From Mycobacterium sp. ELW1 (GTDB lineage Bacteria > Actinomycetota > Actinomycetes > Mycobacteriales > Mycobacteriaceae), in assembly GCF_008329905.1 (NCBI RefSeq), contig NZ_CP032155.1:5146001-5210000 (forward strand): a stretch of DNA of 64,000 bases. Reading direction: 5' to 3'. Within the stretch, counting starts at the first letter, position 1. Each line of letters starts with the position of its first letter. Below the pieces are notes generated by a model, which worked only from the letters and a program-made list of their open reading frames with translations, was not told the DNA's origin and made no database searches. Made by a program: the position numbers and the translations under genes. Positions 1 to 8,558 of this stretch are shown here, in pieces.

Positions 1-645
1 CTTCGCGGCGACCTGCCCGGCCAGGTCGTTGAGCCGCTCGGTGGCGGTGATGATGTCGTCGGTTTGACTGTTGAGCCGGTCGATGAAGGTATCCAGCTGT
101 GTCAGAAGGCTTTTCATGTCGCTCTCGCGCCCGGTCAGCGCGGTGGCGAAGGCGTGGTTGATCTCCTGTAGTTGGCCCAGTCCGCCGCCGTTGAGCAGTA
201 CCGACACCGACGCCAGCGTCTGCTCGGTGGTGGGATAGGTGCTGGCCCGGTCCAGCGGGATCAACGAACCGTCCTTGAGCTCGCCTTGCGGGGCTTGGTC
301 GGTGGGCGGGGCCAGTTCGATGTGCATGGAGCCCAAGAGGCTGGTCTGCCCGACCTTCGCCGTGCTGTTGGCCGGTAGGTGGACGTCGCCGTCGAGACGC
401 ATCGTGACCAGTGCGTGCCAGCCCTGGACTTCGATCCTGGTGACGTTGCCGACGTTGACGTCGGCCACGCGAACCCTGGTGTTCTGCTGAATCGTCACCA
501 CATCGGGCAGCTGCGCCTGGACGGTGTACGAGCCGGGCCCGGTGCCGGTGGTCCCCGGCAGGCTCAACGAGTTCAGCCCGCGCCATTCACAGCCGGCGAC
601 CGCCAGGCACGTGACGGCGAGGACGCCGGCCAGCAGCCGCCTCAC
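1..645 (-). CDS. mceE: MceE-family lipoprotein, partial (C-terminus outside window)
   Basis: This is the lipoprotein subunit of an Mce lipid/steroid import complex (LprK/MceE type), anchored outside the cytoplasmic membrane. I translated it from a GTG at 645, which overlaps the mceD stop by 3 nt (GTGA). It starts MRRLLAGVLAVTCLAVAGCE, a short basic n-region, a hydrophobic core and the lipobox LAVAGC with the lipidated Cys at residue 19. An MlaD/Mce domain follows (around residues 40-120, VQAQLPDVVTIQQNTRVRVA), then the start of the helical region. The reading frame is open to base 1, so only the first 215 codons are present and mceF is expected outside. The subfamily number cannot be told from this fragment. 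Confidence 0.85.
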   Translation of the reverse strand, partial: MRRLLAGVLAVTCLAVAGCEWRGLNSLSLPGTTGTGPGSYTVQAQLPDVVTIQQNTRVRVADVNVGNVTRIEVQGWHALVTMRLDGDVHLPANSTAKVGQTSLLGSMHIELAPPTDQAPQGELKDGSLIPLDRASTYPTTEQTLASVSVLLNGGGLGQLQEINHAFATALTGRESDMKSLLTQLDTFIDRLNSQTDDIITATERLNDLAGQVAAK

Positions 646-1937
646 GGGGAGGCTCCCGGCACCATCAATCCCTCGAGCCCGGCGCCCGGGTCCGTCGGCG
701 TGGCGGGCGCGGCGCCCGGTACTTCGGCGGCGAGCGCGCCTGCCCCGTCGACCGGCGGCAGGTGCGGGTTGAGCCGGTCTTCGCTGTAGGTGATTTCGTT
801 GGGCCGCGCAACGGCGCCGACGAACGGGTTGATCCCGAGCGGCGGATAGTTGTACTGACGATTCTTGATGATCGGCGCCAGATACTGCGTGCACAGCTTT
901 GCCGACTGCTCGGCGCCTTCGCGGGACGCGGATTGAATTGAGCTGCAGATGAATTGGACGGTGTCTGCGAAGTTCACCGGCGCCAGGATGCCGGTGATGG
1001 CGCTCTGCGCAGGCTGATAGATGTTGGTGAAGTTGCTGAATACCGTGGGTGCGATGTGCAACGCCTGCTTGATGTCGCCGCGGCTGTCGTTGAGCGCGGT
1101 GGTGATCGCGTTGAGGTGATCGAACGCTTGCCCGAGGCCGTCTCGGTTGTCGCCGACGAAACCGCGCAGGTCGTTGACCGCGGCGTCCAGACCATGGGTG
1201 GCGTCGGCAATCTCGTTGGGCGAGTTGGACAGGACCGCGGTGACGTCGGCCAGATTGGTGTTGAACGAGGCGAGTAGATCGCTGCTGGACGACAGGGCGG
1301 AGACCAGGAGCTGCAGGTTGCGCACAGTGCCGAAGATGTCACTGGCGTGATCGCCCAGCGCCGAGGTCGCCTGGGACAGCTTGATGACGGTGTCGCGGGC
1401 GGTGTCACCTTCGCCTCGCAGATTGTCGGCGGTGGTGTTGATGAACTCGCCGAGTGCGCTGGGGCCGCCGGGGGTGGTGGGCTGCAGTGAGCCGGTGAGC
1501 TTTTCCAGCTGCCGGCGTAGGTCGTCCCATTCGATGGGGACGGCTGTCCGCTCGATCGGGATGCTGGCGCCGTCGGCCAGGGTCGGTCCGCTGGAGTAGG
1601 CCGGAACCAGTTGGATGGCCCGGGCGGAGACCAGTGACGGGGAAAGGATCGCCGCCTTCACGTCGGCCGGGACGCGGTACTGATTGTCAACCGAGAAGGT
1701 GACTTTGGCCGAATCCTGTTGCGGCTCGATCTTGTCCACGGTGCCGACGGCGACGCCGAGGATGCGGATCTCATCGCCGGTGTACAGACCGTTGGTGTTG
1801 GAGAAGTAGGCGACGTAGGTGTTGCGGGCGACGTGGCGTCCCCACCCGGTGGCCGCGACGACGATCCCGGCGGCGAGCAGCACCACCAGGCTGATCCCGG
1901 TGACGATCTGCGTCGCTCGGCGATGGCGCTGCACCAT
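642..1937 (-). CDS. mceD: MCE family protein, MceD position
   Basis: This is a substrate-binding subunit of the Mce transporter, exported and anchored by one N-terminal membrane segment. The 431-residue protein has a transmembrane stretch at about residues 11-29 (IVTGISLVVLLAAGIVVAA) and an MlaD domain at about 38-115 (YVAYFSNTNGLYTGDEIRIL, then GTVDKIEPQ). A long coiled helical region follows, and the tail is rich in Ala and Pro. It starts 2 nt after the mceC stop and its stop overlaps the mceE start, as is usual in mce operons. The order yrbEA-yrbEB-mceABCDE fixes its position as MceD. Which of the numbered mce loci it belongs to is not determined. Confidence 0.9.
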   Translation of the reverse strand: MVQRHRRATQIVTGISLVVLLAAGIVVAATGWGRHVARNTYVAYFSNTNGLYTGDEIRILGVAVGTVDKIEPQQDSAKVTFSVDNQYRVPADVKAAILSPSLVSARAIQLVPAYSSGPTLADGASIPIERTAVPIEWDDLRRQLEKLTGSLQPTTPGGPSALGEFINTTADNLRGEGDTARDTVIKLSQATSALGDHASDIFGTVRNLQLLVSALSSSSDLLASFNTNLADVTAVLSNSPNEIADATHGLDAAVNDLRGFVGDNRDGLGQAFDHLNAITTALNDSRGDIKQALHIAPTVFSNFTNIYQPAQSAITGILAPVNFADTVQFICSSIQSASREGAEQSAKLCTQYLAPIIKNRQYNYPPLGINPFVGAVARPNEITYSEDRLNPHLPPVDGAGALAAEVPGAAPATPTDPGAGLEGLMVPGASP

Positions 1938-1939
1938 CG

Positions 1940-3271
1940 TCAGTTCCCCCTGTCAGGCGGCGGTAGCGGCGGCACGGTCGGCGGTGGCAGTTCGCCGGGG
2001 GCGGGTCCCAGCGCCGGCGGTCCCGGTGGCGGGCCGCCGGGCGGCGGCGCGGGCAGCGGCTCCCGGTAGGGATAGCGGCCCGGGAACTGCGCGGGCAGGT
2101 TGGGATCCTGATTGCCGGTGATCGCGTCGGGCAGCGTCAGATTCGGCTCGCCACCCTGACCGGTCCGCGGGAACGGCACCGGCAGGGGTGGGGTGGCGGG
2201 CTGCCCGACGCCCGGGTCCACCAGCTCCGAGGGAAGTTTCACATTGGGGTCGAGCCCCAGGTCGGAGAACGCCGCGTCGATGAACGGCTGGGAGAACTGG
2301 CCCGGCGCCAGATTCACCAGCGAGGCCTTGAAGAACGGCCCCGAACCCAGCACCTCACCGAATGACATCGCATATCGCCGCAGCAGGTAGAGGGTGCGTT
2401 GCAGTTCCTTCTTCCGGTTGTCCAAGATGCCGAGCACTCCGTTGAGCTTGTCGACGGCGGGTTTGAGCTGGGTGCGGTTGTCGTTGACCAGCCCGGATAT
2501 CTGGGCGGATACCGCGGCCAGGTTGCCCATCAGCGCGTCGACGGACTGGCGTTGCGAAAGCAATTCGGCCAGAAGCGCATTGGCGTCCGACACCAGTTGG
2601 GCGATCTGATCGCTGCGCTTGGCCAGCACCGCGGTGACTTTGTTGGCGTTCGACAGCAGATCGCGCAGCTTCGCGTCGCGGGTGTTGATGGTGTCGGAGA
2701 ACCGGGCCACACCCTCCAGCGCGAGCTTCAGGTCGGGCGGGGTGTCTTTGAAGGTGTCGGCCAGGGTGGTGAGCGCCGAGGACAGCTGGGAGGTGTCCAG
2801 GCCGCTGATGGTGGTGGTCAGATCGCCCAGCGCATCGGTCAGGTCATACGGCGAGGTGGTGCGCTCCACAGGGATCGGGCCCTTCAGCGATCCGTCCCCG
2901 CGGGGCGTCAGCTCCAGATACTTGGTGCCCAGCACGGTTTCGGTCTTGATCGCGGCCTCGGTGCGGTCGCCGAGTTCGACACTGTCACGCACGGTGAAAT
3001 CGACCAGAACCTTGTTGCCCTGCAACGTGATGCCGGAGACGCGGCCCACCCCGAGGCCGGAGACGCGTACGTCACTACCGGTCTTGATGCCCCCGGCATC
3101 GTTGAAGTATGCGGAGAAGTCCGATGTCCCCTTGATGAACGGGATCTTGTCGTAGGAGAACACAGCCACCATGACCGCGGCCAGAACCAACACTCCGACC
3201 AGACCGACAGTCAGCCGATTGCGTTCGGCCAGCGGCGTGAAGGTGGGGCGCTTCAACCTGATTCGTGTCAT
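1940..3271 (-). CDS. mceC: MCE family protein, MceC position
   Basis: This is a substrate-binding subunit of the Mce import complex. The ATG at 3271 was chosen because it forms a 4-nt ATGA overlap with the mceB stop; an in-frame ATG lies four codons further upstream. The protein has about 443 residues, with one transmembrane segment at about residues 20-38 (VGLVGVLVLAAVMVAVFSY) and an MlaD domain around 45-125 (SAYFNDAGGIKTGSDVRVSG). A long alpha-helical section follows, and the tail is strongly proline-rich and typical of MceC (GGPPPGPPALGPAPGELPPP). It is co-transcribed with mceB and mceD. Confidence 0.9.
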   Translation of the reverse strand: MTRIRLKRPTFTPLAERNRLTVGLVGVLVLAAVMVAVFSYDKIPFIKGTSDFSAYFNDAGGIKTGSDVRVSGLGVGRVSGITLQGNKVLVDFTVRDSVELGDRTEAAIKTETVLGTKYLELTPRGDGSLKGPIPVERTTSPYDLTDALGDLTTTISGLDTSQLSSALTTLADTFKDTPPDLKLALEGVARFSDTINTRDAKLRDLLSNANKVTAVLAKRSDQIAQLVSDANALLAELLSQRQSVDALMGNLAAVSAQISGLVNDNRTQLKPAVDKLNGVLGILDNRKKELQRTLYLLRRYAMSFGEVLGSGPFFKASLVNLAPGQFSQPFIDAAFSDLGLDPNVKLPSELVDPGVGQPATPPLPVPFPRTGQGGEPNLTLPDAITGNQDPNLPAQFPGRYPYREPLPAPPPGGPPPGPPALGPAPGELPPPTVPPLPPPDRGN

Positions 3272-4296
3272 TTCGGTGTGCACCGTCCCGTATCCTGGCC
3301 GGCCAGTTTGACAAAGACCGGCTGGCCGCCCTTGCCGTTGACCTTGAGGATCGCGTCGCAGAGATAGAAGCCGAAGTAGTCGCCGTACAAGCCGTTGCGG
3401 GACAGCACCTGATAGGCGTCGGGCAGGGTCTTGACCAGATCGTCGACGTAGTCGTGGTCGGCCATCACCTGACCGGCGAACCGGTCGGTCTGCACCACGG
3501 TGTCCTTGATCGGCTGCCGAGCGGCGGTGAGCAGGTCGGCGACCGAGTCCGCCGCCGCGTTGATGTAGGCCACCCCGTTGCCGATATCGGTGCGGCGCTC
3601 GGCGAGTCCCTGGACGAGTTGGGAGAGCTTGTCCAGGCCTGTCGAGAACTGTTCGTCCCGGGTGGCGAACGTGCCCAGAACGGTGTTGAGGTTGGTGATG
3701 ACCTGACCGATAAGCTGGTCGCGGCCCGCCAGCGTCGTGGTCAGCGCCGAGGTCTGGGCCAGCACCGACGAGATGGTGCCGCCCTGACCCTGGAACACCC
3801 GCAGCAGCTCGCCGGACAGCGCGTTCACCTGATCGGGGTCCAGGGCGCGGAACAACGGCCGGAACCCCCCGATCAGTGCGTCGACATCGAGTGCAGGCGA
3901 CGTTCGAGCAGTCGGAATTGTTTGTCCCGGTTGGAGTTTGCGCACCGAACCGGGGCCTTCCTCCAGGGACAGGTAGCGGTCGCCGATGAGGTTCTCGTAG
4001 CGCACGACGGCTCGGGTGCCCTCGGTGAGCTGCAGGCCCTTGTCGATGGCGAAGTCCACGGTGACCGTGCCGTCCTTGTGCAGGGTCATGTCACCGACCT
4101 TGCCGATCTCGACGCCGGCGATCCGGACGAAGTTGCCCCCCTTGAGCCCCGACACGTTGGTGAACACCGCGTGATACGTGGCTCGTGAGTCGAAGCGGAA
4201 CTGCCCGAACACCGTGACGAGGCCGAACATGAACACCAGGCACATGACGGAAAAGAGCGTCACCCGTGTGACCGACCGCGCTGTCCGCGACCTCAT
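3268..4296 (-). CDS. mceB: MCE family protein, MceB position
   Basis: This is a substrate-binding subunit of the Mce transporter. The 342-residue protein has a transmembrane anchor at about residues 13-31 (TLFSVMCLVFMFGLVTVFG) and an MlaD domain at about 38-115 (YHAVFTNVSGLKGGNFVRIA). It carries the conserved MceB stretch SPALDVDALIGGFRPLFRAL and the C-terminal YGDYFGFYLCDAILKVNG. The start overlaps the mceA stop by 4 nt and the stop overlaps the mceC start by 4 nt, so translation is probably coupled. No internal oddity was seen. Confidence 0.92.
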   Translation of the reverse strand: MRSRTARSVTRVTLFSVMCLVFMFGLVTVFGQFRFDSRATYHAVFTNVSGLKGGNFVRIAGVEIGKVGDMTLHKDGTVTVDFAIDKGLQLTEGTRAVVRYENLIGDRYLSLEEGPGSVRKLQPGQTIPTARTSPALDVDALIGGFRPLFRALDPDQVNALSGELLRVFQGQGGTISSVLAQTSALTTTLAGRDQLIGQVITNLNTVLGTFATRDEQFSTGLDKLSQLVQGLAERRTDIGNGVAYINAAADSVADLLTAARQPIKDTVVQTDRFAGQVMADHDYVDDLVKTLPDAYQVLSRNGLYGDYFGFYLCDAILKVNGKGGQPVFVKLAGQDTGRCTPK

Positions 4297-5633
4297 GGCT
4301 GACTTCCCGACGTCGGGTACAGCGGGGTGCCGTCCGGCGCGAATTCCGGTGCGCCGTAGGCAGGCGCCCCCGGGTAGGGCGGCAGCGGTCCCGGGGCGGG
4401 TCCGCCCGGATAGCGGATCTTGGGCGCTTCGGGCACGCCTTTGGTGGCCGGGAAATAGTTGGCGAAGCCGGGGAACCCGATGCCGGGGTTGGGCCGTACG
4501 TCCAGGCCGGTCCCGAATCCGGTATCGGTGACCAGATATTTGACCGGGAAGTTCTTGCTGGCGTCGGGCAGCGAGCCGCAGCTCGGCGTGCCGCCGGGTC
4601 CGCCTTTGGCGTTGACGATCGGAAGGTTGTCGGGATAGCGGTAGGGATCGTCACCGGCCAGCAGCGCCGCATCCATGATCACTGATTTTCCGTTGCCGCC
4701 CATGGCATCACGGCCGCCGTTCTCCAGGAACCACTGGGCGCCCTGGAACAGGCAGGTGTAGGTGGGTGAGTACTTCATGAACAGCGCCGTGGTGGGGTCG
4801 AGGACGTTCATCGCGCGGACCAGGTTGGGCTGGTTGGCGCCGATGGCGTTGATGCCCGACTGGGAGAAGCCGACCGCTGACAGCAGTAGGCCGTCGAGCG
4901 CCCCGGCATTGGTGGTGATGGTGTCACTCGTGGTGGTGAAGTTGTCGAGGATCGACAGGATGTTCTGCGCCGCATTCGAATAGGCCTGGGCGGTCTGGCC
5001 GAACAGCTGCCAGTCTTGTTGCACGGTAGACATTCTCGGGTTCACGGCGAGCAACACGGTGTTGGCGTCGGTGATGGCGTGGCCGATTCGCTCACCCTTG
5101 CCCCGCACCGCGTCGGCCACCGCCGACAGCACGGCGTTCAGCTTCGCCGGGTCGATCGACTGCACCACCGACTGCAGGTTTTCGAAGACCGTGTTCACCT
5201 CGACGGTCACGTTGCGGGAACGAACCACCGCTCCGGGCTTCAAGGACCCGGCACCATCCGACGGGATGATCATGTCCACGTACTTGGCGCCGAAAGCGGT
5301 GCTGGACTTGATCTCTGCTTCGACGTTTCCCGGAAGGTACTGGAACGGCCCGGGGTCCATCTTCAGGTTCAGAGTCGAGAGGGTGACGCCGCCCGGGCCG
5401 CGTTGGGTACCGACCCCGGACACCGAACCGATCTGCACGCCGCGCAGTTTGACCTTGGCGCCGTCCTCCATGACCAGGCCGACCCGATCTGAAATAAGGG
5501 TCAGCGGAACGGTTTTACGCAGGGTACCGGTGAACAGCAGGGCGGTCATGGTGATCAGTGCGGCGACCACGACGATCAACACCGGGGCCCACCAGATCGG
5601 ATCAATCTTGCCCCGTCGTGAGGAATTCACCAC
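4293..5633 (-). CDS. mceA: MCE family protein, MceA position
   Basis: This is the first MCE substrate-binding subunit of the operon. It begins GTG-GTG at 5633/5630, three bases after the yrbEB stop. The 446-residue protein has a basic N-terminus, a transmembrane segment at about 14-36 (WWAPVLIVVVAALITMTALL) and an MlaD domain at about 40-125 (LTLISDRVGLVMEDGAKVKL; STAFGAKYVDMIIPSDGAG). An extended helical region follows, and the tail ends in a Pro/Gly/Tyr-rich stretch. The GAKYV motif is characteristic of MceA proteins. It should assemble with the other MCE subunits and the YrbE permeases to move lipids across the periplasm. Confidence 0.92.
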   Translation of the reverse strand: MVNSSRRGKIDPIWWAPVLIVVVAALITMTALLFTGTLRKTVPLTLISDRVGLVMEDGAKVKLRGVQIGSVSGVGTQRGPGGVTLSTLNLKMDPGPFQYLPGNVEAEIKSSTAFGAKYVDMIIPSDGAGSLKPGAVVRSRNVTVEVNTVFENLQSVVQSIDPAKLNAVLSAVADAVRGKGERIGHAITDANTVLLAVNPRMSTVQQDWQLFGQTAQAYSNAAQNILSILDNFTTTSDTITTNAGALDGLLLSAVGFSQSGINAIGANQPNLVRAMNVLDPTTALFMKYSPTYTCLFQGAQWFLENGGRDAMGGNGKSVIMDAALLAGDDPYRYPDNLPIVNAKGGPGGTPSCGSLPDASKNFPVKYLVTDTGFGTGLDVRPNPGIGFPGFANYFPATKGVPEAPKIRYPGGPAPGPLPPYPGAPAYGAPEFAPDGTPLYPTSGSQP

Positions 5634-5636
5634 CGC

Positions 5637-6455
5637 TCACCCCGACAGGTGGAAGTTGCCGGACTGTCCGTATACGGACAGCGTGACGGTCAGCAGGATG
5701 AATACACCGGCGGTGATCGACGTCCGCACCGCGCGGCCGACCGCCTCCCCGACGCCGGCTGGGCCGCCGGTCGCGGTGTAGCCGTAGTAGGTGTGCACGG
5801 CCATGACCGCGGCGGCCATCGCGAGCGCCTCCACGAACGACCACAACAGGTCGGTCGGGTGCAGGAACGTCGAGAAGTAGTGGTCGTAGACCCCGCGGGA
5901 CTGCCCGTAAATGATCGTCGTGCCGAACCGGGTGGCCAGGAACGACATCAGGACCGCCACGGTATAGATCGGGATGACCGCGATGATGCCGGCCACGATG
6001 CGGGTGGACGCCAGATAGGTGACGGCGCGGATGCCCATCACCTCCAGCGCGTCGATCTCCTCGTTGATGCGCATGGCGCCCAGCTGCGCGGTGGCACCGG
6101 CGCCGATGGTTGCGGCCAGCGCCACCCCCGCGGTGGCCGGGGCGATGAACCGGACATTTAGGAAAGCGCCCAGGAAGCCGGTGAGGGCCTCGATGCCGAC
6201 GTTGGACAGGGTGTTGTAGCCCTGGACGGCGATCAGGGCGCCGGTGGACAGCGTGAGGAAGCCGACGATCACCACCGTGCCGCCGATGACCGCCAGTGCG
6301 CCGGTGCCCATCCCCATGACCGCGATCAGCCGCAACACCTCGGCCGGATAGCGCCGGATCGCCTCGCCGGTGGCCGCCAGCGCGTTTCCGTAGAACGCTG
6401 TCTGCTCCCCCAGCCTTCGGGTCGAATCGACGGCCCGCTGGGCCACGTGCGTCAC
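5637..6455 (-). CDS. yrbEB: YrbE/MlaE-family ABC permease B of the mce operon
   Basis: This is an integral membrane permease of the MlaE family that pairs with YrbEA and an MceG-type ATPase, encoded elsewhere, to power Mce import. The GTG at 6455 was chosen because it overlaps the yrbEA TGA by 4 nt; longer upstream readings run through yrbEA in another frame. The 272-residue product has several hydrophobic segments (VLRLIAVMGMGTGALAVIGG; GIIAVIPIYTVAVLMSFLA). It also has the conserved cytoplasmic coupling motif EEIDALEVMGIRAVTYLAST, which contacts the ATPase in this family. Confidence 0.92.
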   Translation of the reverse strand: MTHVAQRAVDSTRRLGEQTAFYGNALAATGEAIRRYPAEVLRLIAVMGMGTGALAVIGGTVVIVGFLTLSTGALIAVQGYNTLSNVGIEALTGFLGAFLNVRFIAPATAGVALAATIGAGATAQLGAMRINEEIDALEVMGIRAVTYLASTRIVAGIIAVIPIYTVAVLMSFLATRFGTTIIYGQSRGVYDHYFSTFLHPTDLLWSFVEALAMAAAVMAVHTYYGYTATGGPAGVGEAVGRAVRTSITAGVFILLTVTLSVYGQSGNFHLSG

Positions 6456-7228
6456 GGCGCCACCTTCACGCCGAAAGCGGTCGCCACGATGTTGATGGCG
6501 AACAACGCCATGAACGCGAACACGACGGTTTCGTTCACAGCGTTGCCGACGGCGGTCGGGCCGCCGCCCACCGACAGCCCCTTGTAGCAGGCGATCAGAC
6601 CGGCGGACAGCCCGAACAGCAGGGCCTTCACCAGCGACACGATCACCTGGGGCAGCCCGGTCAGCAGCGTCATACCGGCGACGAACGCTCCCGGTGTGAC
6701 GTGCTGGAGGTAGACGACGAAGAAGTAGCTGCCGGCCAGCCCGACGACAGCGACCACCGAATACAGCATCAGCGCAACGAAAGTCGCGGCGATCACCCGC
6801 GGCACCACGAGTGCTTGGATCGGGTTGACGCCGATGACTTTCATGGCGTCGATCTCTTCGCGGATGGTTCGCGCGCCGAGATCGGCGCACATCGCGGTGG
6901 AGCCGGCTCCGGCGACGACGATGGCGGTCACCACCGGGCCCACCTGGGTCACCGACGCGAGTGCGGCGCCGGCCCCGGAGAGGTCACCGGCGCCGACCTC
7001 CAGCAGCACGATGTTGAGTGTGAACACGATCAGCACCGTGTACGGGATGGACAGCACCAGGGTCGGAACGATCGACACCCGCGCCACGAACCAGATCTGA
7101 TCGAGCAGCTCGCGCCAGGCGAACGGAGGGCGAAACGTGGCGGCGAAGGTCTCGCCAACCAGGACAACGAAGTCGCCTACCGAGACCACCGGCTTGGACC
7201 ACGCGGCGCCCGTAACGCCGGATCCCAC
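6452..7228 (-). CDS. yrbEA: YrbE/MlaE-family ABC permease A of the mce operon
   Basis: This is the first gene of the mce operon and the partner permease of YrbEB. The frame is open further upstream, but homology-like sequence begins near 7228. There a GTG is preceded by GAGGA about 6 nt away on the minus strand, so I place the start there (258 residues). It has membrane segments such as VGPVVTAIVVAGAGSTAMCA and VALMLYSVVAVVGLAGSYFF, and the MlaE coupling motif EEIDAMKVIGVNPIQALVVP. The roughly 200 bases between 7229 and 7431 separate it from a divergent gene and should hold the operon promoter. Confidence 0.9.
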   Translation of the reverse strand: MGSGVTGAAWSKPVVSVGDFVVLVGETFAATFRPPFAWRELLDQIWFVARVSIVPTLVLSIPYTVLIVFTLNIVLLEVGAGDLSGAGAALASVTQVGPVVTAIVVAGAGSTAMCADLGARTIREEIDAMKVIGVNPIQALVVPRVIAATFVALMLYSVVAVVGLAGSYFFVVYLQHVTPGAFVAGMTLLTGLPQVIVSLVKALLFGLSAGLIACYKGLSVGGGPTAVGNAVNETVVFAFMALFAINIVATAFGVKVAP

Positions 7229-7431
7229 ATGCAGTCCTCTCGTCGTCGCGCTTGGGCGGACGCTAGGAGAGCAGTGATTAGCTGTCAACGCAGCTGTTCG
7301 TGCAGACCCGACCGTCAATAGGAGGTACCGGCTGGTTGCGCGGGCGCACCTGATTTCGCTCAGGCGGATTAAATCGAGTCGAGCAAAAATCTTGCCGCGC
7401 ACCCGTTCCGAGCGACAGTAAGCTCACAGAC
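7229..7431. promoter_or_regulatory. Divergent intergenic region upstream of the mce operon
   Basis: These are 203 bases between yrbEA (minus) and the UBP zinc-finger gene (plus), and they must contain the promoters for both. The DNA is locally less GC-rich around 7360-7395. I found no convincing long inverted repeat of the TetR or GntR type and no KstR-like operator, so regulation of this mce operon is not visible from the sequence. Confidence 0.5.
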
Positions 7432-7785
7432 ATGGCTGAAGCGGTAGATCCGTCGGTTCCACCGAGTGGCACCGGATGTGTCGAATGCGATGCCGCCGGC
7501 GGCTGGTGGGTGCACCTACGGCGCTGCGCCGCCTGCGGGCACATCGGTTGTTGCGATGATTCGCTGATGCGGCACGCCGCCGCGCACTGGCGGACGAGCG
7601 GGCATCCGATCATCAGATCGTTCGAGCCGGGCGAGGACTGGTTCTGGGACTACCAGTCCAACCAGTACTACGACGGTCCGGACCTGGCCCCGCCGGAGAG
7701 CCGGCCGTCCGAGGAAACCACCCCCGGTCCGCGCGGCCGGGTACCGAGCGACTGGGTGGAGATCCTGCGCAACCGCGCCGACTGA
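7432..7785 (+). CDS. UBP-type zinc finger domain protein
   Basis: This small 117-residue protein is built around a ZnF-UBP domain, best known from eukaryotic deubiquitinases but also widespread as stand-alone proteins in actinobacteria. Visible ligands are CVEC near residue 14, CAACGHIGCCDD near residue 34, and the His residues in MRHAAAHWRTSGHP, giving the Cys/His ladder of the fold. A WFWDYQSNQYY segment follows, and the last 45 residues are acidic and Pro-rich and look disordered. The bacterial function is unknown; in Pup-proteasome bacteria a link to protein tagging is only speculation. Its last 118 bases overlap a convergent gene. Confidence 0.85.
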   Translation: MAEAVDPSVPPSGTGCVECDAAGGWWVHLRRCAACGHIGCCDDSLMRHAAAHWRTSGHPIIRSFEPGEDWFWDYQSNQYYDGPDLAPPESRPSEETTPGPRGRVPSDWVEILRNRAD

Positions 7786-8081
7786 GTCAGCGCGTCGACC
7801 CCGCCGCGGGGCCGCACGCACACGGTCGCATAGAGGTCGTCGCGGGAGGTCAGTGCCTCGTCGTCGACGATGACGCGCTTCTTTCGCAGCACCGAGCGGC
7901 CACACGCGACGAACGGAACCGGCGACGCGCGGGAGTCCGCGGATACCTGCACCGAGTCGGCGAATCGGGTGCCGAGCTCGCCCGCCTCGAAGTGCACGAT
8001 GTAGCGGATGGTGAAAAGCCAAGTGCCGTCAGGACGTAATTCACCGCGGACGATCAGAGAGTCGTCGCCGATCCTCGCCAT
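7668..8081 (-). CDS. Hypothetical protein, convergent overlap with the UBP gene
   Basis: This reading frame of up to 137 residues starts MARIGDDSLIVRGELRPDGT. The first 95 residues are compositionally ordinary (TWLFTIRYIVHFEAGELG) and look like a real small beta-rich protein. The last 40 residues lie antisense to the UBP zinc-finger gene and look low in quality, so the true C-terminus may be shorter or a base may be wrong there. It sits 52 bases downstream of the NTF2-like gene on the same strand and may share its transcript. No function is recognised. Confidence 0.55.
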   Translation of the reverse strand: MARIGDDSLIVRGELRPDGTWLFTIRYIVHFEAGELGTRFADSVQVSADSRASPVPFVACGRSVLRKKRVIVDDEALTSRDDLYATVCVRPRGGVDALTQSARLRRISTQSLGTRPRGPGVVSSDGRLSGGARSGPS

Positions 8082-8133
8082 GCCTTAGATAGTGCTCCGT
8101 GGGCGCGGCGGATGTGCGGACCCACGCCGAGAG

Positions 8134-8526
8134 TTACGCCAATCCGGCGGCGGCCATTTCCTTTTCAAATTCCACGCGCATCCGCTCGGCGAACGCGGTG
8201 ACCGCCTTCAACGGACGCAGCATCACGGTGAACTCGTCGATCAGCCCGTCCTCGCGGACGTGCAGGAAGTCGCAGCCGTTGATCTCGAGGTCGCCCACCT
8301 TGGCGACGAACACCAGCGCGTGGTCGGCCTGGCCCTCGCCGCCGATCTCCTTCACATAGGTGAGGTCGGCGAACACCCTCGATACCGCCCGCAGGATCAC
8401 ACCGATCTGGTCGCGGCCCTGGTAGGGCTTGTGTGCGATCGGGCTGCGGAAGACCACGTCCTCGGCGCACAGGGCGGGCAGGGCATCGAAATCGCCGGCT
8501 TCGACGGCGGCGCGGAACGCATGCAT
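8134..8526 (-). CDS. SnoaL-like / nuclear transport factor 2 family protein
   Basis: This 130-residue protein has the NTF2-like cone fold signature. An N-terminal helix runs MHAFRAAVEAGDFDALPALC, then AEDVVFRSPIAHKPYQGRDQ and the beta-rich core with VFVAKVGDLEINGCDFLHV. These proteins are small-molecule binding proteins or enzymes such as isomerases and hydrolases; the substrate cannot be read from the sequence. It is divergent from the CDF transporter, whose start lies 32 bases away. Confidence 0.8.
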   Translation of the reverse strand: MHAFRAAVEAGDFDALPALCAEDVVFRSPIAHKPYQGRDQIGVILRAVSRVFADLTYVKEIGGEGQADHALVFVAKVGDLEINGCDFLHVREDGLIDEFTVMLRPLKAVTAFAERMRVEFEKEMAAAGLA

Positions 8527-8558
8527 GTGGTCAGCATGCCACGGGTACCCCAGCCGGG

